From assembly GCF_002115785.1 (NCBI RefSeq), contig NZ_JFJY01000004.1, positions 1-64,000 of the forward strand: a DNA stretch of 64,000 nt, given 5' to 3'. The position numbers and the translations under genes are program-made. This stretch comes from Thalassospira sp. MCCC 1A03138 (GTDB lineage: Bacteria; Pseudomonadota; Alphaproteobacteria; Rhodospirillales; Thalassospiraceae). Shown here piece after piece: positions 34,539-43,032 of this stretch (position 1 is its first letter; the number at the start of each line of letters is the position of its first letter). The notes beneath the pieces are model-generated. The model did no database searches. It was given only the letters and a program-made list of their open reading frames with translations, and was not told where the DNA came from.

Positions 34539-35771
34539 CTAATGAGCCGACAAAACCAGCGTCTGTAGCGGCCAGAGCAGCGCCTGAATACGCAACAGCA
34601 AGGCATGCACGATCCCGACCGTCTGCACCATATGCAGGAACAACCATTCGCCCGTACCGATTTCCGGGTTTTCAAGCTGATCATGGGTATTGGTATAGGC
34701 ATTGGCAACGCACTGGCTGCCCCTTGGCACATCCTTGATCTGCTCAGGATAAAGCGGGATCATTTTGGCAAGGAACGTACCCGGTACGGCCCGTTCCGAG
34801 ATATCTAGCAATCTGTCTGTCGGGCGGAACTGACCGGCAGCAATCACCGGTTGCACGCTGGTTACTAACATCGGGATGACTTCAAACGGCAGCGACGCAC
34901 ACGACATTTCCGCAAGAACCCCGGCTTTGACAACCTGGGCGGAAACCTGCTGAAAACCGGCTTGGAATATGACCTCCTCGGGTTCGGCTGGTATAAGGAT
35001 ACCGGCCGGGCGTAACAACGGATTGACGATATCACCGATCTGCAATGCAAATTGCTGTATCACGCCATCGACGCCGGCCCGGACAACGGTTTTGCCAAGG
35101 GCAACCTCGGCCGAACGAAGCGACGCTTCCGCGCTGGCAAGCTGGGCAGGCAGAAGCGTTTCCATTCTGGTTTCCACGGCATTGACATTGGCCTTGGCCG
35201 CATTAACCGATCCCTGTCGTGTGGTTAAGGCCACTTCAAGCCGTTCGACCTCCCGCCGGGAAACCGCATTGGTACCGCGTGACAAAAGATCAGCCTTGAC
35301 CGCCAATTCCTCGCGCACCTGCTCATAGGCCCCTTGCGCCTCTTCAAGATTGCCGTTCGCCACCGCAAGATCAGCCTGCGTTACCGCCATCTGTGCACGG
35401 ATTTCCTGCACCTGCTGCCGGGCGATTTCGACCGCTTCGGTTTCTGTCCGGTCATCAAGGCGGAATAACGGTTCGCCCGATTTTACCTGATCATCGTTAT
35501 CGACATAAATCTCGACCACCCGGCCATTTTTCTCCGGCAAGATGGTCAGGGTCCGATAGAACGACGCAACGTTCTGGCTTGATGGGTGGTAATAAAAGAT
35601 CAGCGTAATCAGCGAAATTGTCAGGATCGCACAGCCGACAATCCCGTATCGCAGCTCATACCAGACCGAAAACAGGGTGATTTCCTTGCCGATACGTTTG
35701 CCCTGCGCATATCGGCGGATCAAGTAATCAGGCAGGATCGTAAAAATGGAACATAGCATAAGTTCAAACAT
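34539..35771 (-). CDS. HlyD-family membrane fusion protein
   Basis: A 410-residue periplasmic adaptor. A membrane anchor (about 42-64) leads into a lipoyl-like half domain (VVEIYVDNDDQVKSGEPLFRLDD), a long coiled-coil hairpin (about 115-225), and a barrel region with RAGVDGVIQQFALQIGDIV. Unusually, the C-terminus has a hydrophobic segment (about 375-405). It overlaps the upstream membrane protein gene by 8 bp. This pairing resembles the E. coli YibH/YibI and YiaV/YiaW pairs. No transporter ATPase or outer-membrane channel is adjacent. Confidence 0.8.
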   Translation of the reverse strand: MFELMLCSIFTILPDYLIRRYAQGKRIGKEITLFSVWYELRYGIVGCAILTISLITLIFYYHPSSQNVASFYRTLTILPEKNGRVVEIYVDNDDQVKSGEPLFRLDDRTETEAVEIARQQVQEIRAQMAVTQADLAVANGNLEEAQGAYEQVREELAVKADLLSRGTNAVSRREVERLEVALTTRQGSVNAAKANVNAVETRMETLLPAQLASAEASLRSAEVALGKTVVRAGVDGVIQQFALQIGDIVNPLLRPAGILIPAEPEEVIFQAGFQQVSAQVVKAGVLAEMSCASLPFEVIPMLVTSVQPVIAAGQFRPTDRLLDISERAVPGTFLAKMIPLYPEQIKDVPRGSQCVANAYTNTHDQLENPEIGTGEWLFLHMVQTVGIVHALLLRIQALLWPLQTLVLSAH

Positions 35772-36210
35772 CTTTACGGCCCTCCTGCACATTCATATCG
35801 GCGGAGATCGTCGTGGCATCACCATCGGTGACCGGTTTTGGCCCGGTGGAGTCGCTCATTACCCCCTTTTCCCGTGCCATGGCCTTCACGGCATCGGCAA
35901 TCGCATTAATCGGGGTGTGAAAATCGGGAACCTGAACCACGGCAATCACCAAAGCCGCCAGCCAAAACAGGTTGTTATGGGTAAACAGCGCCAGAAGCGT
36001 CAGGATACTGATAAGCTGGATCTGGGTGTGATTGGCATGATGGGCCAACCGTTCAGGCAGGGCATGCAGGCTCAGATAAAGCGCCCCCAACCCAAACACC
36101 CCCAGAACGACAGACCAGACAACAATCGTGAACAGCACATCCGACTGTCCGGGCCCGGTAATGAAGAACGGCGCATGTGCAATTGCCGTCTCCCGCAATG
36201 AGCTTTCCAT
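35764..36210 (-). CDS. Small inner-membrane protein paired with HlyD protein
   Basis: A 148-residue protein with two or three membrane helices (about 27-50, 70-92, and a weak third), a His-rich link (LPERLAHHANHTQ) and a soluble C-terminal tail. It resembles the small partner of YibH/YiaV-type adaptors by position and topology rather than by a motif I can name. The chosen start (36210) gives a short cytosolic N-terminus. The function is unknown. It is coupled to the HlyD gene by overlap. Confidence 0.6.
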   Translation of the reverse strand: MESSLRETAIAHAPFFITGPGQSDVLFTIVVWSVVLGVFGLGALYLSLHALPERLAHHANHTQIQLISILTLLALFTHNNLFWLAALVIAVVQVPDFHTPINAIADAVKAMAREKGVMSDSTGPKPVTDGDATTISADMNVQEGRKDV

Positions 36211-36578
36211 GTCCAAATATCCCACCGTTATGAGGGCTCTCCGTGGATGCAAACCTACGCCACCGGCGGCATACCCAAACTCACCCCCAGCGATAAGCCC
36301 AATTTTGTCAAAGCATTATATCAACTTTTTAGTTTTTTTACGCCCACACAATTCGCGCTTAACGCAACATAACAACACCGTCATCAGAAAATGCGGGTTT
36401 TGCCTTGGCGTTTTGCGCCTTTGGCTCAACAAACGCCAAAGGCGAATATCTCCTTCCCTCTTTTCTTTTGCACCGCTTTACACTATATAAAGCCCACGGT
36501 CATACAGGCCGTGTAACCAACCGGAAGGCATGATGCTCTTCCGGGTGTTTTTGTTTTTTTGAAAGGAGCGTGGTTTCC
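36211..36578. other. rpsU leader and promoter region
   Basis: No gene over 20 codons is seen. Features are a perfect 10-bp hairpin CGCCTTTGGC / GCCAAAGGCG (36416-36444), a likely -10 region (TATATAA at 36484-36490), and an attenuator-like hairpin with a T-tract (36521-36560) just before rpsU. Confidence 0.55.
36521..36562 (+). promoter_or_regulatory. Attenuator-like hairpin and leader peptide before rpsU
   Basis: CCGGAAG / CTTCCGG (36521-36527, 36538-36544) is followed by GTGTTTTTGTTTTTTT, a terminator form. A 10-codon frame [10 protein letters not shown] (36530-36562) overlaps it. Its TGA abuts the rpsU ribosome site (36563-36568). The peptide may be a by-product of the T-rich tract. Confidence 0.45.
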
Positions 36579-36782
36579 GTGCAGGTAATCGTTCGCGACA
36601 ACAATGTCGATCAGGCTCTGAAAGCGCTTAAGAAAAAGATGCAGCGCGAGGGCATTTTTCGTGAGATGAAACTCCGCCGCCACTTTGAAAAGCCGTCGGA
36701 GAAGAAAGCTCGCGAAGGGGCGGAAGCAGTCCGCCGTTCCCGCAAGCTGGAGCGTAAGCGCATCGAGCGCGAAGGCTTCTAG
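36579..36782 (+). CDS. rpsU: 30S ribosomal protein S21
   Basis: A 67-residue basic protein of the small subunit. It has [31 protein letters not shown] at the N-terminus and an Arg/Lys-rich C-terminus ([16 protein letters not shown]). GTG at 36579 gives the usual family start and a 10-nt gap from AAGGAG. GTG at 36570 is only 1 nt from it. S21 helps mRNA engagement near the anti-Shine-Dalgarno. It has its own terminator. Confidence 0.95.
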   Translation: MQVIVRDNNVDQALKALKKKMQREGIFREMKLRRHFEKPSEKKAREGAEAVRRSRKLERKRIEREGF

Positions 36783-36860
36783 TCTTTTTCACTTTCGGGG
36801 TTCCTCGAACGTGACTGTACGATCGGTTTTGGCTTGCTAAAACCGGACCCGTGCGCCAAG

Positions 36861-36896
36861 CCCGCCTCGGAGCAATCCGGGCGGGTTTGGTTTTTT
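36861..36896 (+). terminator. Terminator after rpsU
   Basis: CCCGCC-T-CGGA-GCAA-TCCG-GGCGGG followed by TTTGGTTTTTT. Confidence 0.8.
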
Positions 36897-37057
36897 ATAC
36901 CCCCCCTTTTTCCAAATCTCTCCCCGGATCGCATAGCTGTCATTCCTGCTAAGTTTTTTGTCTTGGCATTGGATTGTTTTAAACAATTACCCGGCAGGTC
37001 TTCACCCGCCATGCGCAAACACTTTTGCGCCACCACCAACCAGTCAATCGGGGAGAC

Positions 37058-38539
37058 ATGACTGTGAACACACAAACCGATACCGGCAACGCCCCCGCCG
37101 GATCCGATTTCAATGGATATTACCGACTGACCCGCGTCCTGCCAGCCATCGCCGTGATGGTTGCGATCTATGGCATTGCCGCACTGGTCGATTACCATAT
37201 CAATGCTGTCTTGCTGACCATCATCGTCATGATTGCGCTGTGTCTTTTGCGCGTGCCCGTACCTATCGCATTGATTTCCGCCGCCTTGCTTGGCGCATTA
37301 CACGCCGGGATGGATACAACCACCGCCATCGGCGCGCTTAATGACAACCTTCTGGTCGGTGCCCAGGTCGGCATGACCTATGTGATGATCGGCGCCTTTG
37401 CGGTTGCGATTGCGCGTTCGGGCATTCTTGATCTGTTTGCCCAAAAGATCGCCGCGCGTGTCGGAAGCGATGCACAAAGCACGTCAAAGGGCCTTAAATG
37501 GTTCCTGTTTGCGATCTTCATTTTCTGCTCGTTGATTTCGCAGAATCTGGTGCCGGTTCACATCGCCTTTATCCCGGTGATGATCCCGCCGCTTCTGGCG
37601 GTCTTCAACCGTCTGCGGATTGATCGTCGTGCCGTTGCCTGTATCCTCGCCTGTTCGATCAGTTTTTCCTATCTGCTTCTGCCGACTGGCTTTGGGGCGA
37701 TTTACCTCAATGAAATCCTGATGGCCAATGTCAACGAAGTTGGCGCGGCCTACGATCTTTCCATGACGGCCGATATGGCGCCCAAGGCCATGTTCCTGCC
37801 TGTTATGGGGATTGTTGCCGGGATGCTGGTTGCGGTTTTCATCACCTATCGCAAACCGCGCGATTATGTGACCGACCCGTCTGCCGAGCGCCATATCAAT
37901 CCAGCGAAGCCCGTGTCGATCAATCCGCTTCAACTGCTGGCAACCGTTGCGGCCCTTGCCGTTGCGCTGATCTGCCAGTTGCAGTTTGACAGCCTTCTGG
38001 TCGGCGCGATGATCGGCTTTGTCATTCTGGCCACGGCGGGTATTTTCCGCTGGCGGGCACAGGATGATGTCTTCACCGAAGGCATGCGGATGATGGCCCA
38101 GATTGCCGTGATCATCACCATCGCGTCGGGCTTTGCCGGGGTGCTTGATGCCACCGGCGAAATCGCCCCGCTGGTGCAGGCAAGTGCCGAACTGATCGGC
38201 GATAACAAGGCACTTGGCGCGCTGATCATGCTTCTGGTCGGCCTGTTCATCACAATCGGCTTTGGCGACAGCTTCGCCAGCGTGCCAATCCTGGCTCCGA
38301 TCTATATCCCACTCGCACTGGCCCTTGGCTTCTCACCCATGGCGACCATCGCACTTCTGGGGGCGTCCGCTGCCCTTGGCGATGCCGGCTCGCCCGCATC
38401 AACCATCACGTTGGGCGCAACATCGGGCCTTAATGCCGACGGCCAGCACGACCATGTGAAGGATTCCGTGATCCCGACCTTCATTCACGCCAATTTCGGC
38501 ATGGTTCTGTTTGCTTGGGTGGCAGCGATGATCCTTTGA
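37058..38539 (+). CDS. Na+/H+ antiporter family protein, YuiF-like
   Basis: A 493-residue membrane protein with about twelve helices, matching the NhaC/YuiF-like Na+/H+ antiporter family. Helices start at residue about 22. Conserved polar stretches include SQNLVPVHIAFIPVMIPPLL and the late GFGDSFASVPILAPIYIPLALALGF and GASAALGDAGSPASTITLGATSGLN segments, which probably line the ion path. GGGGAG lies 2 nt before ATG 37058 and 8 nt before an in-frame GTG (37064), so the true start may be the latter. It is a single gene with a strong terminator. Transport of another solute cannot be excluded. Confidence 0.78.
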   Translation: MTVNTQTDTGNAPAGSDFNGYYRLTRVLPAIAVMVAIYGIAALVDYHINAVLLTIIVMIALCLLRVPVPIALISAALLGALHAGMDTTTAIGALNDNLLVGAQVGMTYVMIGAFAVAIARSGILDLFAQKIAARVGSDAQSTSKGLKWFLFAIFIFCSLISQNLVPVHIAFIPVMIPPLLAVFNRLRIDRRAVACILACSISFSYLLLPTGFGAIYLNEILMANVNEVGAAYDLSMTADMAPKAMFLPVMGIVAGMLVAVFITYRKPRDYVTDPSAERHINPAKPVSINPLQLLATVAALAVALICQLQFDSLLVGAMIGFVILATAGIFRWRAQDDVFTEGMRMMAQIAVIITIASGFAGVLDATGEIAPLVQASAELIGDNKALGALIMLLVGLFITIGFGDSFASVPILAPIYIPLALALGFSPMATIALLGASAALGDAGSPASTITLGATSGLNADGQHDHVKDSVIPTFIHANFGMVLFAWVAAMIL

Positions 38540-38573
38540 TCAAATCGGCACAATAAAGCCGGGACCAAACAAC

Positions 38574-38603
38574 AAACCCGTCCGATATTCGTCGGACGGG
38601 TTT
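38574..38603. terminator. Bidirectional terminator between antiporter and hypothetical gene
   Basis: A perfect 12-bp stem AAACCCGTCCGA / TCGGACGGGTTT with a 6-nt loop. The stop codon of the minus-strand gene begins in its last base. Confidence 0.85.
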
Positions 38604-39190
38604 TATTTCGACCCGAACAGCCAGTTAAACAGACCATCGACAGCGCCGTTGCTGGTCGCATCCGACTGTGCGGCGTCTTCGCGTACCAAAAGCCCGAACT
38701 GGCTTTTATAGACCGTATAGGTATTGGCTACCTCGATGTCGGTGAAAGTCGAACTGCCATATTCGGCATCAATCAGAAAATTCCAATCCGCCACCAGCTT
38801 GCCAATATCGATCCCCTTGGTCGCGCCAAGGTCATAGGCCATATGCGGACGGGTGTTCTGATCTTCGATGTCCTGATATCGACCTTCCAACCGCACCAGC
38901 TTGTAACGGGAATCCACACCAAGAATATTGGCCCATGGCTTGATCTTCACAAATTCCGCATCAATCCGCCATTGGTCACCATAAATCACGTATTTGCCGG
39001 GAATATCGTTGCCCGGTAATGTCAGATAAGCGTTGTATTCCTGATCCCCGACTTCCTCGAACGTAATCCGCGCCACCGGCTCCTCGGCTGTCAGCCGGAA
39101 ATAGGTGATGAAAATCCCCGAAACCGATGCCACCACCGCCAGCGACAACAGCACAATCGTAAAAACGGATACTTTCAGAAGTCGGAACAC
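38603..39190 (-). CDS. Membrane-anchored periplasmic protein of unknown function
   Basis: A 195-residue protein with one N-terminal anchor helix (about 7-30) and a periplasmic domain rich in beta strands (EYNAYLTLPGNDIPGKYVIYGDQWRIDAEFVKIKPW). I do not recognise a named domain, though similar proteins are sometimes labelled as efflux-pump related. GTG at 39190 has GAGGG 5 nt upstream. It lies between the antiporter and the transhydrogenase operon but is isolated by terminators on both sides, so context says little. Confidence 0.65.
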   Translation of the reverse strand: MFRLLKVSVFTIVLLSLAVVASVSGIFITYFRLTAEEPVARITFEEVGDQEYNAYLTLPGNDIPGKYVIYGDQWRIDAEFVKIKPWANILGVDSRYKLVRLEGRYQDIEDQNTRPHMAYDLGATKGIDIGKLVADWNFLIDAEYGSSTFTDIEVANTYTVYKSQFGLLVREDAAQSDATSNGAVDGLFNWLFGSK

Positions 39191-39253
39191 TCAGCCCTCG
39201 AGATATGATTTCTGAATAAAAGATCACGAAAATTCGTATTTCGTTTCACATAG

Positions 39254-39280
39254 AAAAAGGGCGACCAAATGGCCGCCCTT
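39254..39280 (-). terminator. Terminator after pntB
   Basis: AAGGGCG / CGCCCTT stem with inner CC/GG pairs, followed by TTTTTC on the minus strand. Confidence 0.75.
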
Positions 39281-39304
39281 CTCGTATTCGAACAACAAGC
39301 CAAA

Positions 39305-40702
39305 TCAGCTATCCAGATGCATAACAATCTCTTCGCACATCTTTTTGGCATCACCGAACAGCATCATCGTATTGTCCTTGAAGAACAACTCGTTCTCGAT
39401 ACCGGCATAACCGGCCGACATCGAACGCTTGATGAACAGAACGGTTTTGGCTTTTTCGACCTCGAGGATCGGCATGCCGAAGATCGGCGATGACGGGTCG
39501 GTTTTGGCTGCCGGGTTGGTGATGTCGTTGGCACCAATCACAAAGGCCACATCCGCCGTGCCGAAATCACGGTTGATTTCTTCCATTTCAAGCACGTCGT
39601 CATAAGGCACACTTGCCTCTGCCAGAAGGACGTTCATGTGCCCCGGCATACGCCCTGCCACTGGATGGATAGCATAGCGGACATTAACGCCTTCGGCTTT
39701 AAGGATATCAGCCATTTCGCGCAACGCGTGCTGAGCCTGTGCCACCGCCATGCCGTAGCCCGGCACGATGATCACATTTGATGCGTTCTTCATGATAAAG
39801 GCCGCATCATCGCTGGAGCCGGATTTGACAGCCCGATCACCGGTATCAACGCCGCCTGCTGCGGCACCGGCTTCCGCGCCAAAGCCGCCAAAGATAACGT
39901 TGAAGATCGAGCGGTTCATGCCCTTGCACATGATGTAGGACAGGATCGCACCCGAAGCACCCACCAGTGCACCGGTAATGATCAGGGCGTTGTTCTGAAG
40001 CGTAAAGCCGATGCCGCAAGCCGCCCACCCCGAATAGGAGTTCAGCATCGAAACAACGACCGGCATATCCGCCCCGCCAATCGGAATGATCAGCGTCACA
40101 CCAAGAACAAGAGCAAGAATAACCAGAATCCAGAATGCGGTGTGGCTTTCAGTCGCAACAAGGATGACACCAAACACCACAATGCCAATTCCGATGGCAA
40201 GGTTAAGCATATGCTGCCCGGTAAAGCGTACCGGCGTACCCGATACAATCCCCTGCAACTTGCCAAAGGCAACAAGCGAGCCAGTGAAGGTAATGGCACC
40301 AATGGCAACGCCAAGGCCCATTTCAATCAGGCTGGCAGCACCGATATTGCCTGCAGTACCAAGACCATAGGCACCCGGCGAATAAAGCGCCGCCCCCGCC
40401 ACAAACACAGCCGCCAGACCGACCAGCGAATGGAAGGCAGCAACAAGTTGCGGCAGTGCCGTCATCTTGATCTTGAGCGCAATGACCGTACCGATGGCCC
40501 CACCGACCAGGATGCCGACAATGATGGTTGTATAGGACACGACTTCGGGTGATGCCAGGGTGGTCAGAATGGCAATCGCCATCCCCACCATGCCAAGGAT
40601 ATTCCCGTTACGTGCCGTTTCCGGTGAAGACAGACCGCGCAGCGACAGAATGAAGCAGACGGACGCCACCAGATACAGGAAAGCCGATAGGTTTTCCGAC
40701 AT
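39305..40702 (-). CDS. pntB: NAD(P)+ transhydrogenase subunit beta
   Basis: A 465-residue subunit. Membrane helices fill residues about 1-270. The C-terminal domain III (about 285-465) binds NADP(H), with the nucleotide motif VPGYGMAVAQAQHALREM and the GANDITNPAAKTDPSSPI.GMPILEV segment. It completes the proton pump that makes NADPH from NADH using proton motive force. GGGGGA lies about 7 nt before the ATG. It is third in the pntAA-pntAB-pntB operon. Confidence 0.95.
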   Translation of the reverse strand: MSENLSAFLYLVASVCFILSLRGLSSPETARNGNILGMVGMAIAILTTLASPEVVSYTTIIVGILVGGAIGTVIALKIKMTALPQLVAAFHSLVGLAAVFVAGAALYSPGAYGLGTAGNIGAASLIEMGLGVAIGAITFTGSLVAFGKLQGIVSGTPVRFTGQHMLNLAIGIGIVVFGVILVATESHTAFWILVILALVLGVTLIIPIGGADMPVVVSMLNSYSGWAACGIGFTLQNNALIITGALVGASGAILSYIMCKGMNRSIFNVIFGGFGAEAGAAAGGVDTGDRAVKSGSSDDAAFIMKNASNVIIVPGYGMAVAQAQHALREMADILKAEGVNVRYAIHPVAGRMPGHMNVLLAEASVPYDDVLEMEEINRDFGTADVAFVIGANDITNPAAKTDPSSPIFGMPILEVEKAKTVLFIKRSMSAGYAGIENELFFKDNTMMLFGDAKKMCEEIVMHLDS

Positions 40703-40714
40703 TGTGTGTTCCCC

Positions 40715-41158
40715 CTACTTCTTTTTCTTGAACATGTGCAGCATGCGCTGTGCCACGATGAAACCGCCAAAGATGTTGACCGACGCCAGCACCACGGCGA
40801 GGAAGCCCATCGCCTTGGACAGGTTCATCTCGATCGGGCCTGCCGCCAGAAGCGCGCCGACAATGATCACCGATGAAATGGCATTGGTCACCGCCATCAG
40901 CGGCGAATGAAGGGCCGGGGTTACTTTCCACACGACGTAATAGCCGACAAAGCAGGCCAGAACGAAAACCGTCAGGCCAAGCACCGTCGGGCTGACACCG
41001 CTTGTATGGACAACTGTGGTCGCCGAACTCGCCATGTCGCCCGCCTGATTGGCAAGACTATCGGCAAGTTTTGCGGCCTTTTCGGCCAGACCAAGGGCCG
41101 CATCGCGCAGCTCGTTGGCGTTCTGGGCGGCATTTTGGGTTACGGATTGATCAGCCAT
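40715..41158 (-). CDS. pntAB: NAD(P)+ transhydrogenase subunit alpha 2 (membrane part)
   Basis: A 147-residue subunit with an Ala-rich hydrophilic N-terminus (about 1-45), then three membrane helices (about 57-75, 83-105, 110-135) and a Lys-rich tail. It corresponds to the membrane half of the E. coli alpha subunit, which is a separate gene in Rhodospirillum-type enzymes. Its ATG at 41158 overlaps the pntAA stop by 8 nt. The long N-terminal extension is larger than in most homologues. Confidence 0.92.
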   Translation of the reverse strand: MADQSVTQNAAQNANELRDAALGLAEKAAKLADSLANQAGDMASSATTVVHTSGVSPTVLGLTVFVLACFVGYYVVWKVTPALHSPLMAVTNAISSVIIVGALLAAGPIEMNLSKAMGFLAVVLASVNIFGGFIVAQRMLHMFKKKK

Positions 41159-42311
41159 TTGCGACCTCCTCACCACCGAATTTCGGATGAACAACCTTGC
41201 CATCACGGGTCAGCATGGTTTCGGCAATAATCTGGTCTTCGGCATTGAAGGCCAGCGCGCCTTTTTCCTTGTCGACCGACAGCGTGATGAAATTCAGAAG
41301 GTTCTTGGCATACATCGCCGTTGCATCGGTTGCGACGGAACTGGTGATGTTTTCCGGACCGATGATTTTCACACCATTGGCCGTGACAACCGTTTCACCA
41401 AGTTTCGCACCCGCGACGTTGCCACCGCGTTCGGCAGCAAGATCGATGATGACCGAACCGGGCTTCATGCCCGCGACCATATCGGCGGTAACGATTTCCG
41501 GTGCCGGACGGCCCGGGATCAATGCGGTCGTGATGACGATGTCGGTTTTTGCCAGAACTTCCTTAAGCTTGGCCGCCTGTTTGGCCTTGTATTCGTCCGA
41601 CATTTCCTTGGCGTAACCGCCTGCGGTTTCGCCGTCGGCTGCGTCGTCTTCAACCTCGATAAAGGTTCCGCCAAGCGACTGAACCTGTTCCTTCACCGCC
41701 GGGCGCACGTCGAATGCGGAAACCACCGCACCAAGGCGTTTGGCAGTCGCAATCGCCTGAAGACCGGCGACACCGGCCCCGACAACAACGATACGTGCAG
41801 GCGGCAATGTCCCGGCTGCGGTCATCATCATCGGATAAATCCGCCCGAATTCATGGGCAGCATCCAGAACGGCACGATACCCGGCCAGGTTGGATTGCGA
41901 CGACAGAACGTCCATTGATTGCGCACGCGAAATACGCGGCATCAGTTCCATGGCAAAGGACGAAACCCCTGCCGCAGCCATTTTTTCAATCAGGTCCTTG
42001 CGATCATATGGATCAAGCAAGGCGATGACGGCAGCCCCTTTTTTATAGGCGGCAAGCTCGTCGGTTTTTCCATCAACAACCGGTGGGCGCACCTTCAGGA
42101 TGACATCGGCATCCTTGACGGTGGTTTTCATCGTCTTGGCAATGGTCGCACCGGCGTCGGCAAAGCGATCATCCGGTATGGCGGCGTCAGTTCCGGCACC
42201 AGCCTCGATTGCAACGTCAAACCCCAGACCGATCAGTTTCTTGACGGTATCTGGCGTAACGGCAACGCGCTTTTCCCCGGGCCATATTTCCTTTGGAACG
42301 GCCAGTTTCAT
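41151..42311 (-). CDS. pntAA: NAD(P)+ transhydrogenase subunit alpha 1 (NAD-binding)
   Basis: A 386-residue soluble domain I, related to alanine dehydrogenase. It has the N-terminal [23 protein letters not shown], the [16 protein letters not shown] loop, and the NAD Rossmann motif [20 protein letters not shown] with the acidic D in FDVRP. It delivers hydride to domain III. AAGGAGG lies 9 nt before ATG 42311. An upstream TTG would abut that site. The long untranslated leader with a terminator is described separately. Confidence 0.95.
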   Translation of the reverse strand: MKLAVPKEIWPGEKRVAVTPDTVKKLIGLGFDVAIEAGAGTDAAIPDDRFADAGATIAKTMKTTVKDADVILKVRPPVVDGKTDELAAYKKGAAVIALLDPYDRKDLIEKMAAAGVSSFAMELMPRISRAQSMDVLSSQSNLAGYRAVLDAAHEFGRIYPMMMTAAGTLPPARIVVVGAGVAGLQAIATAKRLGAVVSAFDVRPAVKEQVQSLGGTFIEVEDDAADGETAGGYAKEMSDEYKAKQAAKLKEVLAKTDIVITTALIPGRPAPEIVTADMVAGMKPGSVIIDLAAERGGNVAGAKLGETVVTANGVKIIGPENITSSVATDATAMYAKNLLNFITLSVDKEKGALAFNAEDQIIAETMLTRDGKVVHPKFGGEEVANG

Positions 42312-42429
42312 CGCGTTCAACCTCCTTCCCTATCATTATGAATAAGCACGGCATTTTTGTTTTTATAAAACGCGGTCCGCGTCCGGTGCCTGCGCATCAG
42401 ACTGGCCACGATTACCCTTGCCCGGCAAG

Positions 42430-42468
42430 AAAAAAGGCGGTTCTTCCGCTTTAACAGAAGAAACCGCC
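42430..42468 (-). terminator. Intrinsic terminator in pntAA leader
   Basis: On the minus strand GGCGGTT-TCTTC pairs with GAAG-AACCGCC, then TTTTTT. It ends transcripts coming from the right before pntAA and could act as an attenuator. Confidence 0.7.
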
Positions 42469-42658
42469 CACTTTCCCACCACGCATTCCGAGGCAAAAAG
42501 CCTTGGCGACAAGTCAGGTCCCACCCGTCATTGGTGCTCAGGACAAACAATCAATGACGCCCTGCCTTGTCTGCGTTGAATGCAAGATGCGATTTCTTCC
42601 GGCCTGCGACAACATCAAAACCCTATAAAAAATCACTTTAACTTAATTTAAGTTTAAA

Positions 42659-42694
42659 TTATCTCAAAACACATATGAGCGGATTTTCGCACAT
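42659..42694 (-). CDS. Possible 11-residue leader peptide upstream of pntAA
   Basis: The frame MCENPLICVLR is preceded by AGGGAGG with ideal 7-nt spacing, one of the best ribosome sites in the window. It lies about 190 bp before the terminator and 350 bp before pntAA. Its two cysteines and short length are compatible with a regulatory leader peptide. It may instead be chance. Confidence 0.35.
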   Translation of the reverse strand: MCENPLICVLR

Positions 42695-43032
42695 ATTATT
42701 TCCTCCCTGTAACAGGTCCTTATCCCGAACAGGTAGAATCAATCCCTTGATTTATGGAAGTTTCCCCTATTTCACGCCATCGCGGTAAGTGAATATTATT
42801 TGAAAAACACACCCATAGGTTTCCTATCAAACCCATCACAACGCAAGAAAAGAAAGGAAAAAGTTTTCAACACCCGGGGTCGTTCAAGTCGGGAAATTTC
42901 GGATTAAATAGCAGAAAAAGGATCATGCAAAACCGTATTGTTCCGAAATAGCCGATCAATTCGCAAATCGGCCCAACCGATTCTTTCGATCCGGAACGTC
43001 AAAAATAAAAATCACAAAACAGGGAAATCGGA

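Larger units (their letters stand above)
42312..43032. other. Leader region of pntAA and spacer after the UbiB-like gene
   Basis: About 720 bp with no ordinary gene. On the minus strand it holds a 12-codon frame with a strong ribosome site (42659-42694) and an intrinsic terminator (42430-42468), both upstream of pntAA. It also holds an AT-rich dyad ACTTAA-T-TTAAGT (42641-42653). The stretch 42720-43030 shows no clear structure. Confidence 0.55.

Noticed and set aside
36416..36444. The perfect hairpin upstream of rpsU as a terminator of an unseen plus-strand gene
   Set aside because: It lacks a T-run on either strand and no gene precedes it on the plus strand; it is left as an unassigned structure.
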